Positions 22,346-33,590 are shown, counted from the stretch's first letter. The stretch is DNA of 64,000 bases from Dichetophora obliterata (GCA_963920525.1 OY986435.1:273699348-273763347); one strand, 5' to 3'. Notes: generated by a model not told the origin, from the sequence alone. Made by a program: numbers and translations.

Positions 22346-22690
22346 CTTAAGAGTGGTGACCGTAGCCTAGAGGGTAGAGTGCGTGGCCTCAAAGCTAAAG
22401 AACCGCGGTAGCCCGGGTTCAATTCCAGCTCAGACAGAAAGTTTTTTCAATTGAATTAATTTTTCTGTTCGGTCGTCGCCTCTCTGAAGACAATGACAAA
22501 CCTCAGAGAGTAAAAATTGCCATGCAAAGCTTCTTGAGAACATAAGCCGTTCGGAGTCGGCATTAAACACGTAGGTCCAGTTCTCGGTTATTTGTGATCA
22601 AACATTTAATAACACGCACAACACAATTGATCAATAGAAGCTAGGTCAAAGTCCTTCCAAGGGCTGAAATGGCCAGTTTATTTTTTTATT
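22346..22690 (+). mobile_element. SINE-A, full-length tRNA-derived SINE
   Basis: A 345-bp element flanked by identical 12-bp duplications AAATCTTAAGAT (22334-22345 and 22691-22702). The head is tRNA-like, with A box TAGCCTAGAGG (22363-22373) and B box GGTTCAATTCC (22416-22426), the internal RNA polymerase III promoter. The body is shared with copies at 646-1258 and 12826-13055, and the head with 50349-50440. The 3' end is T/A-rich (TTTATTTTTTTATT) rather than a pure poly(A). Movement would depend on a partner LINE; none of the LINE relics here visibly shares its tail. Confidence 0.9.
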
Positions 22691-23200
22691 AAATCTTAAG
22701 ATTTATGTTCAATATTGCATTAATAAAATGCAAATATACGATTAACTTCTTTGTCTTCTTTATTAGATTCCGTTGATCGAAGTCTAAAGTTATTTTGGTT
22801 GTTGGTCTTCGATATGCTTTGTGAGCGTTTTTCATTATTTTATAGAAACTTTGAATGCCTTCAGGGAAGATATTGAATGCGAAATTGTGTACAATTGTAG
22901 TATATAAACTTGGACGAAGACCTTTCAAGGTCATTTGTGCAATGGGAGCTGTCAGATGCGGCTGATGAGTCTGAAGATGAAGTATATATATATAATTTGT
23001 CAATTATTACTTTATACTTCATTTCTGAAAATATCTAGTCATACAAAAATGTCTATCCACGTAATTGCTTTTACTTAAAAAATAAGAGATACATCGATGC
23101 CAACTAAAAATGTAACTCTTAATAATATGTATAGAATTCTACGATTTATTTAACACGAAATAAAACTTTTGCACAATGTTTTTTGTTATTTTAATATATA

Positions 23201-23360
23201 AAGGTCCTGTCTCATTTTGTTCTCCTTACTTTATAGGAGAAGGAAAAAACCTCTGAAGTTTTTGTAAAAAATGCTTTAAAAATTCGGAACTACAGAACTT
23301 AATTTTTCAATAACTTTTTTCCTTCTCCTATAAAGTAATAAAAAATGAGACGGGGTCTTT
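23201..23360. mobile_element. 160-bp MITE
   Basis: Left arm AAGGTCCTGTCTCATTTTG followed by CTTACTTTATAGGAGAAGGA is mirrored at the right by TCCTTCTCCTATAAAGTAAT and AAAATGAGACGGGGTCTTT. The spacer is about 60 bp. Flanks are TATA-rich on both sides, which would suit a TA target. No frame. Confidence 0.75.
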
Positions 23361-24571
23361 CTATATTAATATAACAATATAAAATGTATATTATGTCATT
23401 TTTATAAGTATGTACTCTTTTTTTAAGCCGTGGTAATAAATAAATATAATTAAATATGTTACATAAAATTAGAATGATTATAAATGTACTTCTCTTCTTA
23501 ATTTATTAAAATAATTGCATTGTTGAAATAACAAGGCTCTTATTAAGTTCGTTTAAATAAAACAATTGTTAATTTTAAGATTTTTGTTTTAGTTGTTTTA
23601 AATACTTTCATTGTAACATTAACAAATTCTGTTCTTGTAACTACATTATAAATTGTTGGTATTGTTAACAAATCGATTGCTGTTAAATTAAATAACTTTG
23701 TTGATAAATTTGTTGAGCACAAAACAAATGCAAAAATTACTTAAAATTTAGTGTAAATTGGTTGAATTTACGAGTTTTTCTTTTGGGTGTAGAAATTTGC
23801 TTTTGCAGTGTTTAATAATTTAGCAAAATTTTGTTTGAATTTTATCAAAATTTTGCTTTTTTCTAAATACATGATGAGTGATTACAATTTAGAAATCTTT
23901 TTCTAAAATCACACCGTGAATGAGCAAAGCTTTGCTGATTTGGTTGATTCAAGCAAAATAATTAGCTCCGTGTATTAAACGAATTTACTTAAATAAACTA
24001 ACCGCACTTGGTCAAAGAATTTTACAATTTCACATCTGTTTTGCCAAAACGTCAAATGCATAGAAGAATACACAAAAATTTAAATGAAATAGATCTTGTA
24101 TGTTTATCTATGTACTCAGAGATGCATTTTTGTTTTTATCTGAGCCAAGGTTGCCAGCCGAAATTCGGAACAATTCCTACGAAAATTACCTTTTTCCCAA
24201 AGTAACATAAATTAAATACCACCAAAATTCACATGGTAAAGGTAAAAAAAAAACTCCCACAGAAATTAAAAAATACAAAAAAAATCCCACGATCATTAAA
24301 AATTACCACAAAAATACCACGCGGTTTAAAAATACCACCAAAAAATACCATCCCATACGCATTTCAAAACCCCCACAAAAAATCCCATACGTATTAAAAA
24401 ATACCACAAAAAATCCCATATGTATAAGAAATTTTGAAAAATTTAAAAATACCAGAAATTTTTGCATTTAAATAAGCAGAAATAAATAAACAAGTTCATA
24501 GTTAAAAATTTGGCATTTATTGTCGTTGTTTCAAAACTATAACAAATAAATAACATACAAATTGTTCAAAA

Positions 24572-24946
24572 AGTGCGCTAGTCTCTCAACCCAGAGGTCC
24601 CTGGGTCGAATCCGGGCTCGGGCATGGTTCTTTTTACTTTCTTTGTTCTTTCCTACATTTAAGAATTACGGAAAAACTACAAATCCACAACTAAATTGTG
24701 GATAATGTGGAATTAAAGGAATGGAACAACTAAGGGCTGAAAATGCTTGCCGAGGTTAAGGCATAACACTAGCCTCGGTTAAAAGCAATTAAAATTGTCT
24801 CTCACGGTTGTTTCGCCTTATCAATAATTCACGTATTGTTCCAATCAATTCCTCTAAATAAATCTATCCCTTTCCTTTCAAGTCAAAGACCAAACCTTGT
24901 TTGTATAAGGCGCATGCATTGGTTCTTTGATCTTTAAAAAAAAAAA
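24572..24946 (+). mobile_element. SINE-B copy 1, 5' truncated
   Basis: Begins inside the tRNA-like head (AGTGCGCTAGTCTCTCAACCC) so the A box is gone; the B-box-like GGGTCGAATCC is at 24603-24613. The body matches the 57241-57624 copy closely: GGCTCGGGCATGGTTCTTTT, ATGCTTGCCGAGGTTAAGGC, AACACTAGCCTCGGTTAAAA and TTGTATAAGGCGCATGC. It ends in A11 at 24936-24946. Confidence 0.85.
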
Positions 24947-25062
24947 CAAAGTTAATTGTAGTACATATCACATGTTTTAGTCTTATATTTGAGATCGTGA
25001 ACTTTATTTGTTTGTTTCCATTTAAAAATTTCTAAAACGAAATTATGATTATGATTAAAAAA

Positions 25063-26920
25063 AACCAAATAAAATAAAAATATTGTTTTCAAAAATATTT
25101 GTGGTTTGTGAGGTGATAAGCAATTCATTTTAACACAATATGATTATGGCATGATATGATTACAAAAATTTAGGTACTTATTTCTAATATAAAATAATAA
25201 AAGTGACTGCAGAATAAAAAACAGGGTGCGGAAAAATTCGTTCGCAATTGATTGAAATACGATCTTATCGTTCGTTTTTTGCTGTGTGTGAGAATTTTTC
25301 AAACGAAAAATTTAAAAGCAGACGAACATTCGCAATCGAAAAAGGAACGCTCTGCTTGCATCGTTTTTTTATCACTGATAAATTTGTGAGCTTTGTATTT
25401 TTTCTAGCGAATTTTTCACACAACATCAAAAAGCAACAAACGTTCGTTTGGAATTGTTCATTAAAAATGAGCGTTTGAAGAAAAAATTCACGAACGTTCG
25501 TTTGTACGTGGAGTTATTAGACAAAATTATAAGTTTGTTGTATTTTCGTACACTTTCTGTCATGAAAAGATGAAAGCAAAATACAGTTGTAACTGTTCAT
25601 GCATATGAGGAAAAATGCCCAATCAAATGAAAAAAGATGGTTTGTTATGATTGGTGTTATATGATTAGATTGCATGATAGGTACAGTACAATGTGTGATA
25701 TATGTAATGGATATGGTATAGTGGTACGGTTTGAAGGTAATGGTATTATGGTAATTTTGTTAGTGTTAAGTAAAGTAGAATCGCGGAAAAGTTAACTCGC
25801 ACAAAGGTTAAATATCGTCAAACAATTCAACTAACGCATCGTTCCCTTAATTCGTATTTCTACCACGTAACTGTAGTAATTTGAAGGGTTTTGAGTTGTT
25901 TTGAGGTATAGTGGTATTTTGTAGCAATTTGAGGTATTTTGTGGTGTTTTGAGGTATTTTTTAACCCACGCGAGAGATTTTTCTCACAAAATTACATGGG
26001 AATTACCACATCCCACAATAGTTGAAATATACCATAACTACTATTTATCGTGCTTTTCTGGTAACATAGGAGGTGACGGGACATAACCCCAAAGAACATA
26101 ATCCCAGATTACAAATTTTGCCGTTTAAAAAGAAGACATAGTCCCAAAAATTGTATTTATATTAATAAGACCGCTTTATGATAAAATAATTTGCCCTTGT
26201 ACGGAAAAATGTTAATACAACAGCAACACAAACAGCGCTGAATGCTACGCATTCGCAACATTTTTTCACGAGCTTCTTTTAGGAAACGAACGTTCCTGAA
26301 TTTTTCTATGAACGATTAATTTTTATGAAAAATTAAAAACGAACGTTCGTTGCTTGTTATTTTTTGTGAAAAATTCGATGGAAAAAATTTGAAACTGACA
26401 AATTTTTCAGAGATAAAAAATACGACGCCAGCAGAGAGTTCCCCATTCGTTCGTGATAATTTGCGAGAACAATTTTATATGAGGAGAACGATAATTGCGA
26501 ATAATCGTATTTCAAACGTTCTCCGCACCTTGATAAAAAAATAAACAAAATAGAATATATACACAGTTTTCAAGGATATTTGCGTTTTGTGAAGTGATAA
26601 ATAATTAATTTAACACAATATGATTTTGCAAAAATGTAGGTACTTATTTCTAATATAAAATAATGTAAGTGACTTCAAAAATAAAAAATAAACAAAATAA
26701 AATAAATATTAGTTTTCAGATATATTTATGCTTTGTAAGGAGATAAACAGTTCATTTCAACACAATATGATTTTTAAAAAAATTAGGTACTTATTGCTTA
26801 TATAAAATAATATACATAAGTGACTTGAGATACACAAAATAAACGAAATAAAATATATATAAAGTTTTCAAAAATATTTGTGCTTTGTGACTTTATAAAT
26901 AAGATATAAATATTTTTAAT
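25063..26920 (+). repeat. Array of about 148-bp tandem repeats, split by an insertion
   Basis: Units start at about 25063, 26541, 26689 and 26839 with AAATAAACRAAATARAATA, then ...GTTTTCAARRATATTTGTG, AACACAATATGATT, TAGGTACTTATTTCTAATAT and AAGTGACTKSAGA. Spacing of the last three is 148 and 150 bp; the fourth unit is partial. The first unit is separated from the second by the 1.3-kb element at 25222-26532. Part of the larger element at 24146-28748. Confidence 0.8.
25222..26532. mobile_element. Nested hAT-type element, CARGGTGCGG ends
   Basis: Ends CAGGGTGCGG and, read from the right, CAAGGTGCGG; 1311 bp. Octamer ATAAAAAA lies on both sides (25214-25221, 26533-26540) although this is within an A-rich repeat, so chance agreement is easier. 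Subterminal regions on both sides are full of GAACGTTCGT/TTCGTTCG motifs. It interrupts the 148-bp repeat array, which resumes after it. Short frames at 25248-25478 and 26350-26544 are not recognisable proteins. Confidence 0.7.
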
Positions 26921-26935
26921 TCAAGTTTTTTCCTA

Positions 26936-27490
26936 AATGACCTTGTTATTTATTATGTTGACTTTATATGATTTAAATATAAATTCTAAAAAAAAATCAG
27001 CAAAAATCTAAAAACAACTTCAGTAAACATGCTTTGTTAGTGGAAGACTTCCAGCAGACTGTTGGACTCCATAAATAATAACATAAGCATAAAGACCCAA
27101 GTAAAGCAAATATACAACAACAAATGTGAATATATGAAATTTGAGAAAACTGAGAAATTGACACTTTAAATCTCATCGCCTCTATGGTGCAGTGCGTTAG
27201 TGCGCGCTTGCACGCGTATCACAAAGATTTCTGATGAAGCTTTTAGCACGGCCGAAATTGCAATAAAATCAGCTAGTGATTTTTTCCTTTTCATATTGAA
27301 AAAACTTTGTTGCTGTTGTTGTTTCTTTGGAAAGATTCGTTAGAACAATTAATTTTTCTAACTTTGACCTGAAGCTCAATAAACGATTTTAAACTATCAA
27401 ACAACTAGAATTTGTATTTAAAATCAAGTATGATTTAAACTATCAAACATTTAGAATTTGTATTTAAATCATATAAAGTCAACATATTTT
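26936..27490. mobile_element. Foldback element, copy 1
   Basis: GTTGACTTTATATGATTTAA at 26958 is mirrored by TTAAATCATATAAAGTCAAC ending near 27482. The right arm also holds TAAACTATCAAACA and AGAATTTGTATTTAAA repeated twice, and GTTAGAACAATTAAT. The same sequence forms the palindrome at 63023-63394, and AATGACCTTGTTA at 26937 is mirrored just outside that copy (63404-63415), so the family ends extend a little further. No transposase. Confidence 0.75.
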
Positions 27491-28867
27491 TAATTTATGA
27501 AGAACGTTTTAGAATAATATTAGTTTTGTTTTTTGAGTTTGTGTATATCAGGGATGGAAAACGTGCGAACACATTTTTAACATTTCTTTTACATTTAATA
27601 TTTACAAATAAAAAACCAAAGAAATAATAGAAGTATTCAATGAATGCCGTATTTGTGATGTTAATGGCGTAAGAGCGATATTTTACAGAAGCTCATTTTT
27701 CGACGTGCGCAGCTTACGACACAAAATTGTGGTGTGAACAGAGCATATAATGCGTATAATGGCAACTGTGATTTAATTTTGATTTTAAAAGATAATTGCT
27801 GACCAATGGATTCGATAAGTAAATTTGCAAATATTTCAACAATTTACAGTTCATTGCAATGTTTTAATATACTAATATTGTAATGTACTATTTTTTGACA
27901 ACTGTGCGCACAACTTAAGTGAAAAGTATTCATATGAATTTTTAAAACAGCGCTGGAATCTTTAATATGCAGCTCAGATGTTTGTGATTCTTTTAAAAGT
28001 TAAACAATTTAATTTAATATTCCAGCCAACTCTTTTTTGATTCACGTAAAACAGCTGTTCACGAAATAACACAATAACACACTACAAAAGCATGACTTAG
28101 GGCATATACAAAAGTGGCAACATTTAACACACCGGTTTAATTTATGTTTACATGAAAAAAAAAAAAAAGTTAACAGGCAAAATAGCACATCTCAGAATTA
28201 GCACGTAAAATTAGCATGAACTGTGAATTGCCCAATTGTCTATTATTGTTTTGGTAGTACTTATATATTTCACTTTATTTTTGGAATTTGAATATAGTTT
28301 TTGTAAGCTTAACGCTTCCATGCAGAAATGTAGAATTTTCAGAAAAGGTCAGAATTTTAAGGTCAGAATTTTTTTAGAAAAGAATGCGCTATTAACTTTT
28401 ATGCAGTTTTGTGATGTCAACTTGTTCTTAAAACAAATATGCAATTTAATCGTTTATATTAAGAGTGAGTTCGAAGAAATGTACAGCGCAAACTTATAGC
28501 TTTACTCTTCTGTATATATACGGCAATCATCGAATACTATGATTAAGATTTTGCTTAATAAAAAAGAAAGAAAAAATTTTAAGAAAAAATTCCCAAATTC
28601 CCATGCAATTAAAAAATACCACGCTGAATTCCCACGCCAATTAAAAAAATATCACGCTGAATTAAAAATACCATGGGAATTCCCAAAAAAAATTACCAAG
28701 ACCAATTAAAAATTACCACGGATTTTTCCCACAATACTGGCAACCTTGATCTGAGCATTGCCATGTTTGCTTTATCAGATACACACAAATCCCATTAAAC
28801 AGATTTCGATGTGACACTTTTTAAGCCATGCACTGCTTTGCCATGCGAGGATAACTGGACCATCATG

Positions 28868-29277
28868 GTCTAATTATGTTCGCGTAACGCGACGCAATGT
28901 GGCCATAGCAAGTGTTACTTGAATTTCTGTTATATGGGCTTTGTGTGTATCTGGTTATGAAAACAATAGATAAAAACAGCATCTTATCTTACAACCATAA
29001 GATAAACGTAGAAAAAATAAAAAGTTAAATTTTATATTGAACTCTACGTCACTATACGGTTTTGTAGGAGATGCATTTTCTTAGAAACAGCTTTTGTGCG
29101 CAAAATTTGTTAATAAATATAATTTTGCCGCCAATTAAAAATGTTTCCTTGTTTGTTTAAACAAAAGCAGGTGATTTTTAGTGTTTTTAAGTAGATGTAC
29201 GTCTGCATAATTAACTATCTGCAATTTGCTACGGCCACGTTGCGTCATATTACGCTAACGTAATAAAATCATTAGAC
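28868..29277. mobile_element. 410-bp MITE with GTCTAAT ends
   Basis: Left arm GTCTAATTATGTTCGCGTAA, GCGACGCAATGTGGCCATAGCAA is mirrored by the right arm TTGCTACGGCCACGTTGCGTC, ATTACGCTAACG, ATTAGAC. Arms of about 45 bp flank an AT-rich centre without coding potential. Flanking duplication not seen. Confidence 0.75.
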
Positions 29278-29367
29278 TTGACGGCAAAACTTCTACCTAA
29301 AGGTCTAAGGCATTTGCGTGTTGGCTTGGCAGCCAACTAAGTGTTTGATATCAAATTTTATCTCTAG

Positions 29368-29536
29368 CGAAACATCAGATGGTTCCGTTCCAGTAAATAC
29401 AGGCTACCGTATCAAACCTTTCGCTAAAAGCTTCCTTCATCATCAACAACGTTCATTGTTAAACTATCATGGCCAAGATGTACTTATTGCCAAACCGTCA
29501 CCGATTAGAATTTCCTCACATTCAAACCATTACTGA
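29368..29536 (+). CDS. Candidate terminal exon of a host gene
   Basis: A pyrimidine-containing acceptor TTTTATCTCTAG precedes 29368. The frame then stays open for 56 residues with mixed, non-repetitive codons (GYRIKPFAKSFLHHQQRS, YHGQDVLIAKPSPIRISSH) and ends in TGA at 29534-29536. A poly(A) signal follows about 100 bases later. The first base would complete a split codon, so the preceding intron would be phase 2. The region is not repeated in the window and lies between two MITE-rich zones. I do not recognise the protein. An upstream exon was not found; alternative reading as a 72-codon gene from ATG 29318 is less likely because it would run through the acceptor. Confidence 0.4.
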
Positions 29537-29635
29537 TAAACACTCACTCATACCCACACACAACTGCTTAAGATTGCTTTACGGCCTTGCTCTGCAGTAG
29601 TGTTATATTATTGTACTAGGAAACCAAAAGTTGTT

Positions 29636-29641
29636 AATAAA
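29636..29641 (+). terminator. Candidate poly(A) signal AATAAA
   Basis: AATAAA about 100 bases after the TGA of the candidate terminal exon at 29368-29536, followed by an A-rich then T-rich stretch. In this AT-rich DNA the hexamer also occurs by chance. Confidence 0.35.
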
Positions 29642-31900
29642 AATTAAGAATTAAATTCGAAAGTTGCGTCTTTTATTTATAAAACGTTAGTGGATCCTTT
29701 TTTTGATCCTCGGTCGGTTGAACTACCTCAGCCTTCGACAAAACCACGTTGTATGTAGTACATTTGTGTGATCAGGAGATAAAGCGAAATATATTTAGAA
29801 AAAACTTCTAATAATACTATGGTAGCTTAAAAAAAAGGCAATGTTTTATACTTAAATTTATAATATTGGAAACCATTCCATACAAAATATTCCTTTTAAA
29901 TACCTATTATAACATCGCTAAAAATATTCAAAGCAAACAATAATTTCTTTTCTCGGGATTGCGCCGAAAACTTAAAAATACGCTTTTTGATTAAGGCTTT
30001 TTGGTAATTAACTTTGAAAAGCATTAGCTGATGGCTATTATTATAGCAAACAATATATCATCGAAGGAAGAATACGGTCTTTGGGTATTTAAAGTTTTTA
30101 TGAAAAAATTTTGTAAAGTAGTTTTTGACTAACGATTTTTTAAGTCAATGTCTGCAAATGTGTTGTTATTTAAAATTGCCTACTGTTTTTAAAACTATAT
30201 TTCAGTAAGAGTAACAAAAGACTCAAAGTCTATCAGGCAACGCTTGTCTTAATATCCATTTACAAGGAGCAACCAACAAAAGGCGTTAGCGTAAAAACAC
30301 TGTTTTCAATAGGTGTTTTGGTGTCTCTGGCGCTCATTGCTGGCCTGCGGCATTCAATTAAATTTAACTTTATGGCCACAGTTCTAAATAATGCTTAAGT
30401 TACGACGCTCGCTTCGCAACTGTTTCGCCTGAAAACCTTCTGAAGTTTATTTGCGAATTCAAAGCTCGTTTGCTTGAATGCGCGCCCTTGCGGCTGTCGT
30501 TGGTGCTGTCAGTCTGTCTACATGCCTGCCTATCAGTCTGTGTGTCTGTCTGTATGTCTGCCTGTGTGTCCGTCTGTCATCACAAGCTGCCCATCAGTAT
30601 TGCTGTCTGCCTGTCTGTCTGTTTTAATGTTTGTCTCTAAAATGTTGTGTCTTGCTATCATCTATTGTATATTATGTATTTTCATTAATCTTCATTTCTA
30701 GCTGTTTTTCTAATTTGTCAGATTTAAAATTTGTTTAGCCAAATGAGGCAGCATTTCAGAAATATTAGCGCTTCACCAAACTTTCAACGCCGTATAAAGT
30801 TGTATGCCCAAAATCAGCTCTATTCTAGCAAAGTCTTTAATGGACCTTAGCGATGACTTTTGAGCTGCTGCCACAGTAGTTGTTGTTATTGTTGTTGTTG
30901 TCGGCTGATTGTTAAGCAAAAGTTTGTTATTTACAAACCTTGATTAAATTTTGTTAATGGAATGAGATCTGCACTTCGTATCTAAGCACACGTACGTGTA
31001 GATACGTGTGTTTCAAGTACGTTTGTATACTTATTTATAATACGATGGCTTGTGGGTGTTTTTGGTTTTTGAGATTATTTTGATTTAGATTTGTTTTTTT
31101 TTTGTTGCTATGGTTGCTTTTTGACCGATTTTAAACATCTGATTTTAATTATGTTCACATTTAATTTCTCCACCAATTTATGTTGGTTCTTTTTGTGGTC
31201 ATTGATTTTTTGAGTCTTCACTTAATTTGTTGTGTAATTTTTATATTTGCATTCTGATGCCTTAAAACTAATTCGCTAATTATTGCCAGATTATTACGCC
31301 AACATTTTTAGATTATACTGTGTTAATTAGGGCACTCGAGAGAATAAGTTTTCTTGTTGGCAGCCAAATAATTTCAATGAATTCTAAAACTGTTCCGTTC
31401 TTTCGTGTAATAGGAGAAAATAGGATTATATTCACACAGTTTTATGATTCACAAGGTGAGTGAGTTCACAGTCAAGTTGGGTTAAGTTGAGCCAGCGAAC
31501 TTAAGTTCACAAGGTCAGCGTGCAAAAACTTTCTTAATTAAAACAGATAAGTAAAATTTAGTTATGTAATAAAATTTGTCGTAAGTTGTTTCTTCTGGCT
31601 ACAAGCTTAGGTGTTAGAACTTGTTTACTTTATGACCAGAAGGTTAAGAAAACTGATATCCTTCAGTAGCTTTAGCAACATTTATCTAAAATTTTGTGAA
31701 CATTCACATTATTAAGTAATAGGCTGTACGTTTTCAAAGGATTTATTTTATAAGAGATGAGGGAATTATTTCGATTTTATTCCTTTTCAAATAAATTAGT
31801 TCGAAATCAAAGTGTCGCGTTAAATTTTTACACATGTTTTCGTTGCTAGCTAAAAGCTTGCATTTTATAACAAACAAATTCAGTTTTAGCAAAGCTTATA
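29642..31900. other. Non-repetitive host-like DNA
   Basis: Mixed-composition sequence without inverted-repeat ends or transposase relics. Contains a TCTG/CTGC-type microsatellite at about 30507-30630 and GTT runs at 30885-30905. No exon with both splice sites could be supported. Confidence 0.4.
30507..30630 (+). repeat. Imperfect (TCTG)n microsatellite
   Basis: Repeated GTCTGTC, CCTGCC and TGTCTG words, for example GTCTGTGTGTCTGTCTGTAT near 30536 and CTGCCTGTCTGTCTG near 30607. A 75-codon frame here is a by-product of the repeat. Confidence 0.75.
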
Positions 31901-32118
31901 CTTGGTTTTCACTATGTCATTTTTGTGACGACACCAGAGTTTATCATCTAAAATATCACCTTAATAAAACTCTAGAACATTTTATGCATAGCTCCACTTA
32001 ATAATTTATTTGTTTTTAATTTTCAAAGATTGCTTAAGTTAGAAAAAATGACACCATGTGGTTATTTAAATTTGATTGACAACAACTGACCACTGAAAAT
32101 GACATAGTGAAAACCAAG
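31901..32118. mobile_element. 218-bp MITE with CTTGGTTTTCAC ends
   Basis: Perfect inverted ends of at least 20 bp: CTTGGTTTTCACTATGTCAT and ATGACATAGTGAAAACCAAG. An inner TGACGACACC/ TGACACCATG pair is partly conserved. No coding frame. Flanks TTATA and CATTA do not give a clear duplication. Confidence 0.8.
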
Positions 32119-32189
32119 CATTATCTCTTTGCTCCAAGTTTTTAAAATGCTTAATTTTGTTTTTTTTTTAAAGATTATTGAATTTTAAT

Positions 32190-32405
32190 GAATGTTGTGC
32201 TTTCTTCAGAATGCATACCTGTGATCAGCACAATAATAAAGAATTTGATCATACACAAATTTTGCTTAAAAAAGTTTTGAAAATTTTTTTTTTTCTTTAT
32301 AAACTCTTTTGAGACCCCAAAAAATCGATATTTTCGGAAAGAAGGTTTTTGAACACCTATAAAATATGTACTTTTCATTGTATTCACATTAATTTTAGCT
32401 TATTA
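32190..32405. repeat. Left arm of a long inverted repeat
   Basis: Pairs with 32885-33090: TTCTTCAGAATGCATACCTG and CAATAATAAAGAATTTGATC on the left match, on the opposite strand, CAGGTATGCATTCTGAAGAA and the AATCTTTATTATTTTG region on the right. Blocks CCCCAAAAAATCG and AGCTTATTAAAAA also pair. Arms are about 205-215 bp with scattered mismatches, around a 480-bp spacer that is itself not repeated. Confidence 0.7.
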
Positions 32406-32884
32406 AAAAGGTATTGAGCTCTTCTTTTTATTGCTATATTTTTTAGTGTGACTTAACCAACACTGAGTTCCACAAATATATACAACGTGAGAAATCGATA
32501 TTCAAAGGCCTTTTTTTAGCTTAATTATTATTTAATTGCCACACTAACTGTTCGATTTTGACAAATCTTGGTATATATGAGGATTTGGGTACTCAAATAT
32601 ATATTCTGGCAACCGTTTTTTAGCAAAGTGCCCACCAGAGGATGCTGCAGTACAAAATTCAGGTTTTACGAAAACTCTTGTTCTAAGGTAGTGATGTACA
32701 ACGAGTGCCCTCGGCGTCAACTTGCAATGCTTGCTTACAGAATTGCAAAGTATTTCTTTCAATTCTTTCTTTCAATTCGGCACAGCACACACATTACAAA
32801 CGCCATATTACTAGCGCAGTCCCCAAAAATACTCGCCGCAGTCCTCATCACTCATTTCAGGCGAGCTATGCATCTTCCGTTCCA

Positions 32885-33090
32885 ATAAGCTAAAAATCAT
32901 GTAAATACCATGAAAAATACATATTTTTAAAGGCGCTTTAAAAAAGTCTTTTCGAAAAGGACGAAACACCGATTTTTTTGGGGTTTTAAAAGAGTATATA
33001 ATGAACAAAAAGTTTTTTAGCCAAAATTTGTGTACAATCAAAATCTTTATTATTTTGCTTATCTCAGGTATGCATTCTGAAGAAAAAAAA
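32885..33090. repeat. Right arm of a long inverted repeat
   Basis: Reverse-complement partner of 32190-32405. A transcript across both arms would fold into a long imperfect hairpin. It could also be a foldback transposon whose centre (32406-32884) is unfamiliar; the short frames there are not recognised. Confidence 0.7.
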
Positions 33091-33477
33091 GTTACATGCA
33101 AAAAACATGATTTTTTTGGCCAAAAAAAAAGATTCAGGAGAACCAAAACCACTTTTTGAGGATTTTTCCGATCCAAAAAAAAAAAAAAAACGATGCCGAA
33201 ATAGTTTTGAAGAGTCCCTATAACTTTTTAGTAGGTGTCCGTTAGACTTTTTTTTCTCCATACAAATCGATCCGGCTTAAGGTACAGTAGTCAAAACAGG
33301 CCCGTAGACAAGACAAAACAGGCTCACTTAGGATCAAGAAGGTATAAAAAGTTAATATATTAGCATTAAGGAAACTACAACGCAACAGCGTAAAAAGTTG
33401 CAAACCACTTCAATATTGAGCAGAATTGACACCTATGCTTTTAGATCATAGATAATATAAGGACTTTGGCATAGATT

Positions 33478-33590
33478 GACATTTCATGTTCGGGCAGGGT
33501 TACGATGGTGCGGCTGTCATGAATAGTACACAACAAGAATCACAAGCGTATGTAGCAGAAGAGCTACAGGATGCTGTTATTAAAGCTTAA
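33478..33590 (+). pseudogene. hAT/ZMYM1-like transposase relic
   Basis: The frame at 33486-33589 reads FMFGQGYDGAAVMNS, a match to the GQGYDGA.NMSG box that carries a catalytic aspartate in ZMYM1-like and related hAT-derived proteins. It then reaches TAA after QDAVIKA. The rest of the domain is not recognisable. Short and broken, so a relic. Confidence 0.5.

Larger units (their letters stand above)
24146..28748. mobile_element. 4.6-kb element with CAAGGTTGCCAG ends and nested insertions
   Basis: Ends CAAGGTTGCCAG and CTGGCAACCTTG are flanked by identical octamers ATCTGAGC (24138-24145 and 28749-28756). Both arms contain many short AAAAATACCAC / TCCCACGATCATTAAAA-type units over about 200-330 bp, in opposite orientation. 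No transposase is seen. The interior holds a SINE-B, an array of about 148-bp repeats, a second hAT-type insertion and a foldback element, which account for much of its length. A second copy of the left end starts at 63850. The 8-bp duplication suggests hAT, but P and Merlin types also make 8-bp duplications. Confidence 0.85.

Noticed and set aside
27178..27265. tRNA-like TATGGTGCAGTGCGTTAGTG
   Set aside because: It resembles a D arm, but no B box follows at tRNA spacing.
30474..30701. Cysteine/valine-rich 75-codon frame
   Set aside because: Produced by the TCTG microsatellite.
32568..32888. 106-codon frame in the spacer of the inverted repeat
   Set aside because: No recognisable domain, and overlapping frames of similar length exist on the other strand.
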